Below, in pieces: positions 32,595 through 44,107 of a stretch of 64,000 nt of DNA. Positions within the stretch are counted from its first letter, which is position 1, and each line of letters opens with the position of its first letter. The stretch comes from Clavaria fumosa (lineage: Eukaryota > Basidiomycota > Agaricomycetes > Agaricales > Clavariaceae). Under the pieces are notes generated by a model. The model was not told the DNA's origin and searched no databases. It saw only the letters and a program-made list of their open reading frames with translations. The position numbers and the translations under genes are program-made. The stretch lies in assembly GCA_951802425.1 (NCBI GenBank), contig OX637796.1, positions 2,790,001 to 2,854,000 of the forward strand, written 5' to 3'.

Positions 32595-35500
32595 ATGGTT
32601 GGTCTCTTTGAGCGCGATCAAGCCTGCGTACTAATTATCGTTGTAGGCGCCCTCTAAGAAAGCGGGAAAGAAAGCAGCTCCCGCTCCGAAGGGTAGACCC
32701 ACTAAGGTAGTTAAGGTGTGCGCAATTTGACACTGATCAATCCAGTCCATGGCATAATAAGAGATTTGCAGGCTGACTGGAAGGAGGGATTCAAGAAGAA
32801 GCATGTCGGTGTCACGGATATGACACTCTTGTCTACGATTAGCAACGAAAGCATCAACGACAACCTCCAGAAACGATGGACTTCTGGCGAGATATACACA
32901 TATATTGGTTCTGTTTTGATATCGGTGAATCCTTTCCAAGGTCAGCTTGAAATGTACTTCTCTCCAAACTGCTCCCTTAATCAAATGTTTAGACCTGGGC
33001 ATTTACACTGAGGATGTACTTGCACGTTATCGAGGCAAGAACAGACTCGAAGTCCCACCTCACGTTTTCGGCATCGCCGAATCTGCCTACTACAATATGA
33101 ATGCCTATCACGAAAATCAGTGTGTTATCATCTCCGGCGAGTCCGGTGCAGGGAAAACAGAAGCTGCCAAACGAATCATGCAATACATTGCTGCGGTCTC
33201 GGGAGGGCAGGATAGTAGTATCAAGGAAATCAAGGACATGGTATTGGCCACAAATCCGTTATTGGAAAGCTTCGGATGTGCCAAGACACTGCGAAATAAC
33301 AATTCTAGCAGACACGTAGGCTCCATCCCCTTTGTGCGAAGCACCAGTCTGACCCACGTTCAGGGTAAATACCTGGAAATTATGTTCAACAGCAATGGGG
33401 AACCGGTGGGGGCACAGATTACCAATTATCTTCTCGAGAAAGGACGCGTCGTTGGACAAATAGAGAATGAACGTGACTTCCACATCTTCTATCAATTCAC
33501 GAAAGGTGCATCTGAAGAGCAGCGCTGTGAGTAAGCCCGTCGCTTCCGGTAGTCATTTCTGACCAGTGTCTCAGCGGAGTTCGGTTTACAAGGACCAGAG
33601 GTTTACGCCTACACAAGCCTGAGCAATTGCCTCGAAGTGCAGGACATTGACGATGTTCATGACTACCAGCAGACGATTGTGAGGAATTCCCAAACGCGGG
33701 ATACATGAGATTCTTACGCGACTTCAGAAAGCGATGCAGATCATCGGCCTCAGCCCTCACGAGCAGAACCAGATCTGGCGCTTGATTGCCACAATCCTTT
33801 GGCTAGGGAACGTGAAATTTGATGAGATGGACGATGGAAATTCTATGATTGGAGACACAGCAGTGACCGAATTCGTGGCATATCTCATGGAAGTTGATGC
33901 CGCACAGGTTCAAAAGGTTCTGATCTCGAAGGTCGTTGAGACCCAGCGAGGTGGTCGCCGAGGGTCAATTTATGACGTCCCTCTCAACCCAGCGCAAGCC
34001 TCCTCTGGTAGAGACGCCCTTGCTAAAGCAATTTATAACAATCTCTTCGAATGGATCGTTTCCCGAGTAAACGTGTCCATGAAGCCTCGGTCAGCCGTAG
34101 CACACGTGATTGGCATTTTGGTGGGTGTGTTTATAACTATGTATTACCGGAAGCTCATTACTCGCCTAAGGATATCTTCGGTTTTGAAATATTTGAGGTC
34201 ATTACCGTCGAAGCAACGTCATACTGGAGATGCTGACAGTTATTAGGACAACTCCTTTGAGCAACTCTGTATCAATTACGTCAACGAGAAACTGCAACAG
34301 ATCTTCATCGAACTCACGTTGAAGGCTGAGCAAGAAGAGTACGTCCGCGAGCAGATCAAGTGGACGCCCATCAAATATTTCAACAACAAGATTGTGTGCG
34401 ATCTCATCGAAGAGAAGCGACCTCCCGGGATCTTCGCCGCTCTTAACGACGCTTGTGCGACTGCACATGCGGATCCGTCTGCCGCGGACAACAGTTTTGT
34501 GCAGCGTGCATCTGCCCTTGCCACTAATCCTCACTTCGAATCGCGAGGCGCTCAATTTTTGGTCAGGCACTATGCTGGCGATGTGATGTATAATGTCGCT
34601 GGCATGACCGACAAGAACAAGGATACCCTAATCAAAGATCTCTTAGACCTTGTGGCCAGCAGCGGCAATAAATTCCTACTGGGCCTTTTCCCTGACCGAC
34701 CCGATCCAAACAGCAAGAAGAGGCCCCCTACGGCTAGCGACAAGATCAAAGTAAGCTTCCTTACCTCATATGTAACACTATAACATTTTGCTGGCAGGCT
34801 TCCGCAGGAGCTCTTGTGACTAATTTGATGAAAGCCCAACCGTCGTATATCCGGACAATCAAACCCAACCAGCACAGGAGCGCTACGGAGTATGACATGA
34901 GAGCTATTCTGCATCAAATCAAGTATCTTGGCTTGCAAGAGAATATTCGCGTGCGCAGAGCGGGATTTGCCTATAGGAATACTTTCGAGAAGATGGTGGA
35001 GCGTTTCTATCTACTGTCTCCGAATACATCTTACGCAGGTGAATACACATGGCAAGGTAGCGCCAAGTCAGGTTGTGAAAAAATCCTGATGGATACTGGT
35101 ATTGCCAAGGAGGAATGGCAGATGGGTGTCACTAAATCTTTCATCAAGAACCCGGAGACAGTAAGCGGTTCTCTCATTGCCCGCTACCCTTTGCTTAATT
35201 TCAGAAAGCTTTTTGCGCTCGAGACCATGCGAGACCGATACTGGCACAACATGGCTGCGCGTATCCAACGTGCCTTCCGTAACTATATGAGGTACAAAAA
35301 CGAATGTGCTCGTCGTATACAAAGATTTTGGAAGAACAACAAAGAGGGCATCGAATACGCGAAAATACGAGACTATGGCCACCAAGTCCTTGCCGGACGG
35401 AAAGAGAGACGACGTTTCAGTTTGATCAGTTATCGGCGGTTCGCGGGTGACTACCTCGATCTCAATGGTAACAGTCCGCTGGGCCAAGAACTGAAGGCGG

Positions 35501-37187
35501 CTTGCAGTATTCAAGGTCTTGCACCTCAGTTGTCAATATATGCATTCCTCACCTGTTTCGTAGGTGATCGCGTGGCATTCAGCGGGCGCATACAACTCCT
35601 GGTTTCGAAGTTGGCGCGCTCGAGCAAGCCAAGCCCTCGATTCATAGTTGTGGTAACACTACTTGATCTCTCGTCTCATCTATGCTCACCGTATCATCGT
35701 CTAGACTCAAAGAGCTGTCCATATCGTGGTCGTAACCGCGAATAAGGATGGCAGTCGTCTGCTCTCTTTGGATAGGAAGATTGCGCTATCCACAATTCGA
35801 GCTATCGCAATGTCTAATTTGAGGGACGATTGGATGGTCAGAGCCCAATTCAGCTGATGAGCTCATATTCACCGACTCTTCAGTGCCTCAACTGTCACAC
35901 TTCAGAAGAAGGAGATCCTGTCTTCAGCAGCTTGTTCAAGACAGAGTTAGCTGCATGCTTGTTGACCCTCACCCAAGCGAGTATCAACGTCCATATAGGA
36001 CCTACGTACGTCGTATTTCCAGGAGTTGTCATGCGAATATACTCATGATTTTCAGAGTTGATTACTGCAAGAAAAAGGAGAAGAAGGCTCAGATCACGTT
36101 CGTCAAGGATGAGAGCGTGACTCGAGGCGACGTATACAAGAGCCACACGGTTCACGTTTGTTCAGGCGAGCCACCCGGTAGCCTTTCGCGTCCTCCTGCA
36201 AAGCGCAAACCCGGCATAACCCGTCCAATTACGCAAGGCAAACTTCTAAGAGCAGGCGGTCCTTCAGATGTAAGCACTTAAAATCCTCCACTCATCCACT
36301 TAATTTCATACTGGAGCAGAAACCGAGGACCGTGGCAAAGCCCAAGCCCAAGGCACAACCCCTTCCTAGTCAGACAAAATCCTCTGCTGTCTCTTCACCA
36401 CCCATTACCTCTACCCCCGCTGCCGTTACTGCCCCTTACGTTGTTAACAATCCCTCCGCTGCCATTAACAAGGCTCCGCCACCCCCGAAACGGAACTCGG
36501 CGTTACCTCCTCCACCTGAACCTGAAGTTCGCATTTACAGGGCCAAATTTCCGTTCGAGGGCCAGGAAGGCGAGATGTCACTTCGACAGGATGATTTAGT
36601 CGAACTCATACAGGAAAATGACGACGGCTGGTGGCTGGTGAAGAAGAATGGAAAGGAAGCCTGGGCGCCAAACAATTATCTGGAACTCGTACCTCCGAAA
36701 CCCAAGGTGGCTGCAGCGCCGCCACCACCCACCCGACGTGCAGTTCCCGCAGCTCCCAATGCCAACGCCTTGCCTGTGGTTAAATCCAAGGCCCCTGCTG
36801 AAGTCGTTGCGGCAGAGTCCTCCGCAAAGCCTGTGCCTGTTTTCCCGGGTATAGCACCTTCGGGCGGGTCCTCCACGCCCTGGAAAAGGGTACCCCCCCC
36901 AGCGGCTGATCAGACTTCTGATACACCGCCATCGGGTGGTTTTGGTAAACCACCGATTGCTCCCAAACCAGGAGCAAACAAGCCCGCACCACCTCTTCCC
37001 GCGAAACCTGGAGTACCAGGAGGTAAACCACCAGCATCCACTCCTCGAGTCGGGTTGAGACCGAATGTCGGTGCGCAAGCAGATCTGGCTTCCTTGGTGT
37101 GTAATTCTAGGCCGCTGTGCTCTGAGGGCGTTGATCTGATCAGTGTGTTAGCTCGCAAGACGCGCCCAGAAGACTGATGGGCAATAA
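32595..37187 (+). CDS. MYO1: class I myosin
   Basis: Actin motor of endocytic patches. Seventeen exons (32595-32597, 32647-32715, 32772-32940, 32993-33315, 33364-33526, 33575-33678, 33728-34120, 34171-34197, 34247-34750, 34798-35160, 35209-35515, 35564-35652, 35705-35836, 35884-36005, 36056-36269, 36320-37096, 37152-37187) give 1264 residues. The initiator ATG is alone on the first coding exon. Motor: P-loop GESGAGKT, switch I NNNSSRHGK, switch [11 protein letters not shown] (the latter a 27-nt exon). The regulatory TEDS serine is Ser357 ([11 protein letters not shown]), so PAK-type phosphorylation is expected. Two IQ motifs ([26 protein letters not shown]), a TH1 lipid-binding tail (about 770-960), a Pro-rich segment, SH3 (about 1063-1120) and a terminal [11 protein letters not shown] follow. 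I see no acidic Arp2/3-binding tail like that of yeast Myo3/Myo5. Confidence 0.96.
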
Positions 37188-37381
37188 ATGGATGGTTTGT
37201 CGGCATCTGCGGGACGGATCCAAATCGCAATTCTGTGACTCCAATGCAACTACAACTATCCCTGTAATCTGTTGTAGACTTCTCTGAATGTATTCACCGT
37301 GTTGGAAGACACAATACCATGGGCATACAGAGAGAATATTAGTCACACTAGTGTGAGAAAGGGTGAAGGAGACTCTAGATA

Positions 37382-39372
37382 TTATGAGTGTGGTCTAGAA
37401 GGGAACGGGGCAGGAGGGGAATCCGGCTCAATAACTAATGCCTCCACCTCCTCTTCAGAGAGAAACCCGTCACCGTCGGTGAGAATGGCGACGGGTGAAG
37501 GCTGCAACGAATCGTCCATTTCTAAGTCATGATCTGCCTCGAGCCCTCCCCAGACTCTAACCTCTTCAGCGCTCAGGACTTTCGCTCCACCCTTTGAGCC
37601 ACCCAACAAGTCAGCCGACGTAGCTTCTAGTGCCCTTTTCGCGCCCTCCAACAGGCCGTCTAACAAAGCCTTGACCCGAAGATACGCCTGATCATCCTGA
37701 CCTTCTGCTGCGCTCTCCTCTTCCTCCTTGTCGTCCTCATCGTCTGCCTCAATCTCGTCATCGTGCGAGATGGCGCGGTACGCCAGAGGCGGTAATATGA
37801 GACGTGACTCACGCAGCTTGCGCCGCAGTTCACGAATTTCCTTGGCTTGACGATGCTTCGTTGATTCCAGTGAGGAATTGATCGCTAAGAGTGAGCGGTT
37901 TGTGATTTCTAAATCGGCGATCTGTGATGAGGTTTGTGAAATGCTCAAATATTCAAGACAGACAAGAGTGGGCGAAGAAAGCATAACGGGTCACCTTACG
38001 GTTAGACTTAGCTTCCGCTCGAACTTGGTGATAGATGGAGTCATTGGGACCGCCCGGGCTGCCGATTGAGCTGACTGGGCTACCTTCGTGAATTGGTGCG
38101 GGGGCAGGCTCTGTTTGAATGTCGCGCAGAACTCCGTCCAGACTCAAACGGGCACCAGACGAGGTTGCGGTACGAAAGCTCTGCGCATCACCGCAATAAC
38201 TCCGTGAAGGCACTGTGTTGGCACCCTCGCCTGAGGATAGCGAGGAAGGCGCGCCCGAGGAACGAGATGAGAACGACAGCGAGGAGAAGGGGGGCGAATG
38301 GGGCGGTAGGGGCGGGGACGGGGACGGAAGGGGTATTGCGGTGGGATCGACATTAGCAGCCACATTGAGTGATCTGGCTTCAATTGCATTGGCGGCGCCA
38401 TTGTCGAGGAGCGGGGTATGTCGTATACTAGGCTTTCTAGGCTCGTGTCGATTCTGGACAAAACGGTGAGGATTTGCAGCCGGCGTAGCCGTTGTAATGG
38501 GATAGAAGATTACTTGTTCTGGTGGAGACGGAGGAGCTTGGCTTTGCGCCGAAGGGAAGCGGTTTATCGAAGGTGTGCGAGAGTGTGGCCCAGAGCGACG
38601 ACCCAATGTAGCAAAATGTGGGGCTTTATTCAAATGAGGTATGGGAGGAGGAGCATCGACGTTCTTTGCTAGGGAAGACACCTTGGCTTTTATTCTCATT
38701 GGCGAGGGGTCTGCATGCTTGTCGAGATCCAAGACTGAGAGCAAGTCAGAAGAGGCAAGGGAAGACGAGCGAGAACGTGGGAATAGAGTCGATAAAGAGG
38801 TGAGCGAGCCGCTTTCTTGTGGCTCCTTCTGCTGGGCTATCGACGGCGAATCCTGTAGCGTGGCGCGAGACCGGGCCCAGTCAGAAGGCGACCAAGGAGA
38901 TTGCGCTGCGTTGAGTTGGGAGGATGACCGCACGTTTGCACTAACTTGAGAAGCGGGAGAAGCGGAGCTTTTCTGAGGATGCGAGACCAATGGGGCTTGG
39001 ATTGGTCGTTGAGAGGCCGTCGATTGAGCGTTGACTGTTTTCCTGGGCGGCGTGTTGGTATTCCTGATGAACGGCACGCTTGGGGCCTTGCGCAATTCCG
39101 AGGCCGCCAGTGCACCGCTGCTGACATCAGATTTGACCCTCGCCTTGGGGATGACTGCGGGCGACAGGTGTGACCGAGGCTTGGTCGGTGAGGCGGGCCT
39201 CGAGGGTGGACGACGCGACTCAGCGTGAGCTGTGACCCGAGCTCGCGGGGAGGATGGAGCCGAGAAAGCATGGGATTGTACGACCTTGGTTACCTAGTCC
39301 AGGGTGAGGTCGACAAGCGGCCGAATTTATAAAGGGAGCGAAACAGACCTTACGCTTTGTTGGAGTTTCCAT
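37382..39372 (-). CDS. unrecognised protein, disordered N-terminus and C-terminal coiled coil
   Basis: Three exons (39349-39372, 37995-39293, 37382-37921) give 620 residues. Exon 1 codes only METPTKRK, joined by GTCTGT...GACTAG in phase 0. Residues 9-430 are Ser/Pro-rich and basic (many SP and SR pairs, potential kinase sites). A single confident helix follows: SNRK, then across the intron IADLEITNRSLLAINSSLES and KHRQAKEIRELRRKLRESRL, with LILPPLAYRA after it, which looks conserved. The rest is acidic (ADDEDDKEEEESAAEG) and ends in Glu/Asp/Pro-rich sequence. The plan suggests a phosphorylated scaffold, but I cannot assign a function. The first exon is uncertain. Confidence 0.6.
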
Positions 39373-39506
39373 AAGCCGACGACGAGGACTAGTAACTGTA
39401 CTGCACGCAGTCGCGCGCTCCCATCCCGTGACGAAACATGTGTGGTTAATCACTCCTTCCATTCCAAGTACTTTACATGGCGCAGCATAGGCATCAATTT
39501 ATTCCC

Positions 39507-40387
39507 TCAATTAATGCCTTTCTTCGCCAACACATCTAACACGATCTTCTCAACGAGCGCCGCAATGCCGTCATCGCCTCGCCCACCCAGCGCAGCCACA
39601 ACGGACTTCTCGACGTACTTACCAACCATATCCACCTCGATGTTCACTTTAGCGCCAATCGGCTTCTTAGGAAGCGTGATGCAGTCCTGCGTGTGCCGGA
39701 TGAGCATCACGCCGAACGTGCGCTCCGCATCGTCAACGGAGGTGACGGTAAGGGATGTGCCGTCGATTGTCACGTAGCCTTTCGGGACGATGTATGGCAG
39801 GAGCGAGGGCTCAGTTGGTGCGTGTTCCGGGAGTTGAAAAAGGAGGCGCAGGGAATCACCGTCCGGCTTACGAGACACTATCGTAGCCGTTGCTTCGACG
39901 TGGCCCTAACAGGCAAAGAGTGAGCGACATGCAAAAGCCTGGCACATTAGGTGTCACCTGTACAAAATGTCCTCCAAACCGCGAGTGCGAGCTCATAGCT
40001 CGCTCCAGATTGAGCTGATCCCCGATTCGGCGTTCGCCTGTAGTTTTTCAATCAGGCGTCTCAAATTCACCTAAACCAAGGCTAGAGCTCTATCCCCACG
40101 CTTACCAAGATCTGTCTTTTGTAGTGTCTCGTTGGCTAACCATACCTTGAACCATCCACCATCCACGTCTTTGTCGAATTCTATCACGGTCAGACAGGCC
40201 CCGTTGACAGCTATAGAGTCTCCGACATGGCAGTCCCCTAAGACTGGGGATGCGGCGCAGACGGTTAGGGTGCAGCCACCGGAGTCAAGCTGAATAGAAG
40301 ACACTGTCCCGAGGTGTTCAATCTGACATAAGGAACATGAGACGCAGGTACAAGTAAGTCTGAAAGGCATACTAGACCTGTGAACAT
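39507..40387 (-). CDS. RIB5: riboflavin synthase
   Basis: Dismutates two 6,7-dimethyl-8-ribityllumazine molecules into riboflavin and a pyrimidine; last step of vitamin B2 synthesis. Exons 40373-40387 (15 nt, MFTGL), 40106-40322, 39958-40037 and 39507-39905 give 236 residues, the normal trimeric-enzyme length. The two tandem lumazine-binding barrels are visible: MFTGLIEHLGTVSSI with VNGACLTV and NETLQKTDLGE, then LERAMSSHSRFGGHFVQGHV, VTIDGTSLTVTSV and VNIEVDMVGKYVE. The C-terminal helix ends KGIN. Splicing after codon 5 is common in fungal copies of this gene. Confidence 0.95.
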
Positions 40388-40815
40388 GGTGGATGCAAAG
40401 CGCGCTAAGCTCACGTGTTTGAAGATATAAAACAACCACCCCCACTGATGGACACTGACAAAACACGACGGAAAACTACAGCGGCACAGCGAACGTATTG
40501 GCAATCATGGAAAGGTCACTTTAAATCAGTTCACATCCACGCAGCCTCTCCCTAATAGCGCGGGTCTCCACAGCCTTGCCGCCAGGGCACCGCGTCAAAA
40601 TTTCTGTCGCCGTCATGCTTGTTGGTGCGGCAGGCATCTTGATTTCTGACTACTTGGAAACACTCTTGCCACCTCAAGGTCACGCACGAAATGGGAAAGA
40701 TGTGTCTGAAACACGATGACAGACGGGCGAAGAGGACGGGTTATACAGGAGACGGATTATAACGATTGAAGAAATATAGGAAGACCACATCGTCGTTTGA
40801 GTCAAGGGGCATCGC
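40388..40815. other. intergenic region with a 38-codon ORF of unknown status
   Basis: 428 bp between two minus-strand genes. It holds one ATG-started minus-strand frame at 40521-40637 (38 residues, LTRCPGGKAVETRAIRERL). It is too short to judge without comparative or transcript data. Nothing else seen. Confidence 0.3.
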
Positions 40816-41586
40816 TCAACGCAAGTTCGGATATGCGGTGGAGTAGGATGTCTGAGTCAGGGCGGGTTCGGGCCGTCGAGGAAAGGGATACATGCTGCTG
40901 GAGTACCCACGCTCGTCTTCTCGATTTACTTCCACAACGCCATCTTCCTTCGCTCCCCATATGGACTCAGCCGATCCAGCGTTCGGAAACCTGATACTGT
41001 CACTCTCGCCCAACCGATACTCCCAGCCGCTCTTCTCCCAGTCGGGCAATAGCTCCTCCGCCCCCCCGCCATTTCTCGTCTTGCCTATAAATACGTCCTT
41101 GAGGAACCCGCTCCATTCGTCGAAAAACGTCACAGCGAGAATCATTGCGGCTACCGAGGTAACGACGATGACAGAAACCCCGACCGCTTTCCAATGACTA
41201 TCATTGCTGGCGCCCACAGATGTCACCGCAGCCGCTTGGGGCTGTGTGAATTCGGTTGGCTCCCTTGCGGTGGGTACCGGAGAAAAAGATTTGCTATTAG
41301 TAATGGTTGATGTTTGTCGGATACTGGTAGTAGGATGAGCTTTGGCCTGGTTGGAAAGTGGAGACAGTGTAGGAGTTGGAAGAGAATGTATCTCGCTTGC
41401 AGTGTCCTCGCGTACTTCGCTCGCGAAGACACTTGCAAAATGTGGCATCCCCCCCACCTGGGAGGTAGTCTCCGGAGAATCAAGCCCGTCTAATAGGCCA
41501 ATCAAGTCCCGCCGAGCAATAAAGAGCGGAAAACCGAGCCCTGCTCGTAGCAACGAGAAGAAAGCCATAAATGTGACGATGTTCAT
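40816..41586 (-). CDS. predicted single-pass type I membrane protein, unrecognised
   Basis: Intronless, 256 residues from the ATG at 41586. The N-terminus is a signal peptide (MNIVTFMAFFSLLRAGLGFP). The exposed part (about 25-130) is Ser/Thr/Pro-rich and probably O-glycosylated. One membrane span follows (VGVSVIVVTSVAAMILAVTF, about 135-154), then a cytosolic tail of about 100 residues ending in an aromatic/polar stretch (YSTAYPNLR). This plan resembles fungal wall-stress sensors and Mid2-like proteins, but no cysteine-rich WSC domain is present, so no family is claimed. A CACGTG box lies 82 bp upstream of the ATG. Confidence 0.65.
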   Translation of the reverse strand: MNIVTFMAFFSLLRAGLGFPLFIARRDLIGLLDGLDSPETTSQVGGMPHFASVFASEVREDTASEIHSLPTPTLSPLSNQAKAHPTTSIRQTSTITNSKSFSPVPTAREPTEFTQPQAAAVTSVGASNDSHWKAVGVSVIVVTSVAAMILAVTFFDEWSGFLKDVFIGKTRNGGGAEELLPDWEKSGWEYRLGESDSIRFPNAGSAESIWGAKEDGVVEVNREDERGYSSSMYPFPRRPEPALTQTSYSTAYPNLR

Positions 41587-42301
41587 AGACTGTTGACGTA
41601 GCAATGTCCGGAGTGCAGTGGGATAGTCTGAGGTGTTTGTAGAGTTGAAGGTTGAACAGGTGTAGATCACGTGACTTTAAGCAATGAACTTGGTCCGTCA
41701 TTTCTGTAAGTTCGTTTGCCGGGGTCTACTTGATCAAGCGTGACCGATGCATGGATCATGAGTAATCGCCCCGAATCCTCGGCCGCAGTGTGCTGTATGA
41801 TAAACCCGCAGGGGATGCTGCAAGGGCGCAAGGTCTAATGACGACTTCGGTGGTCTGGCCCTGAATTTCATCGCAACTTGCCATATTCTGTCGGGGTTGG
41901 ACAGCCTGAAACAAAGACCGGACAATTCCGTTGGCCGAGTTGAATCCTGGAGAGAACTTTGCATGAGTTCACCGCCACGAACTGCGCAGAGTAACACATG
42001 CGATAAATGATCAGAGAGAAGAAGAGGACGATATCTCATTCTTATGAGTCGTATAATGGAACAGGTGTTCATCTCTTGAGAGTAGCCACCGTTGAGTGAA
42101 CGAATGCGCTGACCTGGTTGCTTGAGCCCCAGTGATGGTTCGCTGAAAGCGGTGGTTGGCGTCAACAATCGTCCACAGAGACGACTGACGCCGCGTGTCC
42201 GTTACTTACTAGTCATTACCAGTGCTGCACCACCGTGGCACCGCCCCCTCTTAGCCCTCCTCAATTACCATCGATACACCACTCTTCACTCATCTGTCAC
42301 C
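41587..42301. promoter_or_regulatory. divergent intergenic region with CACGTG box
   Basis: 715 bp between the membrane-protein gene (minus) and the RING gene (plus). GATCACGTGACTT has its core at 41668-41673. Open frames on the minus strand between 41734 and 42168 have no support. Confidence 0.5.
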
Positions 42302-44107
42302 ATGTCCTCAAGAGAGCCTATGTGGTTTTGTCATCAGGTCCGTGCTATCATTTCCGCCAGTGCGCTGCGAGCTGACGAGTCCTCTTGCACTCGAACTACT
42401 GTAGTGTCACGAAGAAATGACACCCATGATGGTCCGCCCTCTACCTTAGATCTTCGCCCCCCTCCTACTCTCATGCCTTGTTTCAGACCCCCGAACCTCG
42501 TTGTGCACAATGCAACGGAACATTCGTAGAGAAGGTCACTACTTCCGCTTCTTTCTGTGTCTTTCCCTCTGATAAAGATCCCTCAAGCTGGAAGATCCTT
42601 CAGACGACCCCCGCAACTTTCAAGCCGACGGTTTCGGCCCTGACCCGTATCGTTCGGGCAACATCTTCAGTAACCTCCCATTCTCGCCAATCACTGGTCT
42701 TCCGTCATGCTGACGCAAGCCCTGCTGCGCTATTATTAGATTCATCGATGATTCCCAGGTTCCAATATGTTGAGCACCGAAGACCAGGAGTGCGTGCTGC
42801 TTTTTCTTGTCTTGGATGGCGCACTGTCCTCATGTATCATCGACAGTATGCCCAGGGCCCACGCTTCCATTTAGAGATACGAAGCCCAGGACCCTCTGGC
42901 ACATATATCCAGACTGGTCCGGATATCGGCCGGGGCGATGTGCCAACCATGTCCGAGTACGTCAATCACCATTCAGCTCGAATTCGCCATCCTAGTTCTC
43001 TCGATTTAGCGGGGTTTATAGATTTCTCGCTCAAGCAGGGCGAAACGAGGACGGGACCGTCATGCCGGCAATACTCATGCAATATATCATGGCGATGGCG
43101 GGACGTGCAGGGGATCCGGCTCTATTAAGTGGAATGTTTGGCCCTCTGCCTGGCAGGCCGGGAGATTATGTACTCAACCAAGAAGGTGAAAATCAGCCTG
43201 TTATCTTTCTTTCGTGCCATACTTTCTCACGCATTGCAATTCCGATATAGCATTTGAACAAATCATGACAAGGTTGATGGAAAACAGCAACGCATCGAGG
43301 CCCGTGCCTGCTCCGGAGTCCGTCATTTCGGATCTGCCCCGCGAAGTTTTGGAAGTCGGATGTCAGTGTCATTTCATCTCAGACACTCTCACCATTCCGA
43401 ACCACTGACGGGCGGGACCGTAGCCCCAACATTAGAAAAAGACTGTGCCGTGTGTAAGGACCAGTTCAAGCTTGAGACCGAAGACCCAGATGAGCAGGTG
43501 GTGGCGACGCTGCCGTGCCAACATACCTTCCACGAGGGTTGTATAGTACCCTGGCTACAATCTAACGGAACGTGTCCCGTCTGTCGGTACGTCAGAAAAC
43601 CACCTTTCCCTCTAACGCTCCACACGTTAGTGCTTTCCGCTGACCCCCGTCTACACAAATAGGCACTCCCTGGTTCCTCAGCCAAACCAACAGCCAAACC
43701 AACAGCCGCCACAAAATGGACCCTCCTCTTCCTCTTCCTTCCCCTCCTCCTTCCCCTCGTCGTCATCACCACCCCCGGGAGGTTTCAACGACTACCGACC
43801 CCGCTCCCCCGATACGCCCCGCCGAAGCCCTCGCTCGTATCCCACAGACCGCTCTCCCGGCGGGAGCGGCGGTGCTGCCACTAATGCAGGTTCGAGTTTT
43901 ACCAGCCGGTTCTTCCCCTCCCTTTTCGGTAGCAGCAGCCACGATCACGGCCACAACCGCAGCTCCGGCCACGGCCACGGGAGCGGGAGCAGGAACGGCG
44001 GAGGCGGTAGTTCTTCTCGTCAGAACAACGCATCTAGTCGCAGACGCTCGAGAGCAGACAGCCAGGATCCCCTGCCCCCTGGAGGCTGGACTGAGCAAGT
44101 GGATTGA
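42302..44107 (+). CDS. RING-type E3 ubiquitin ligase, RNF126/RNF115-like
   Basis: Ten exons: 42302-42337, 42405-42431, 42487-42534, 42588-42669, 42740-42789, 42847-42950, 43010-43185, 43251-43361, 43424-43586, 43663-44107; 413 residues. The N-terminal zinc ribbon is MWFCHQCHEEM...CAQCNGTFVEKLE, with the acidic DPSDDPRNF following, as in RNF126. The C-terminal RING-H2 (about 217-265) is CAVCKDQF, LPCQHTFHEGCIVPWLQ and CPVCR. The approach DYVLNQEAFEQIMTRLMENS and LPREVL is also family-typical. The tail is low-complexity: Gln/Asn/Pro repeats, poly-Ser, a His/Gly/Ser stretch, ending GGWTEQVD. RNF126-type ligases act with Bag6 in quality control of mislocalised membrane proteins. The intron at 42790-42846 is frame-neutral and therefore less sure. 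Confidence 0.87.

Noticed and set aside
41734..42168. 144-codon minus-strand frame in the intergenic region
   Set aside because: No supporting motif, no convincing ATG context, and it overlaps the likely promoter of the RING gene.
43682..43705. Tandem CCAAACCAACAG repeat as a regulatory element
   Set aside because: It lies inside the coding tail of the RING gene and codes a Pro-Asn-Gln-Gln repeat.
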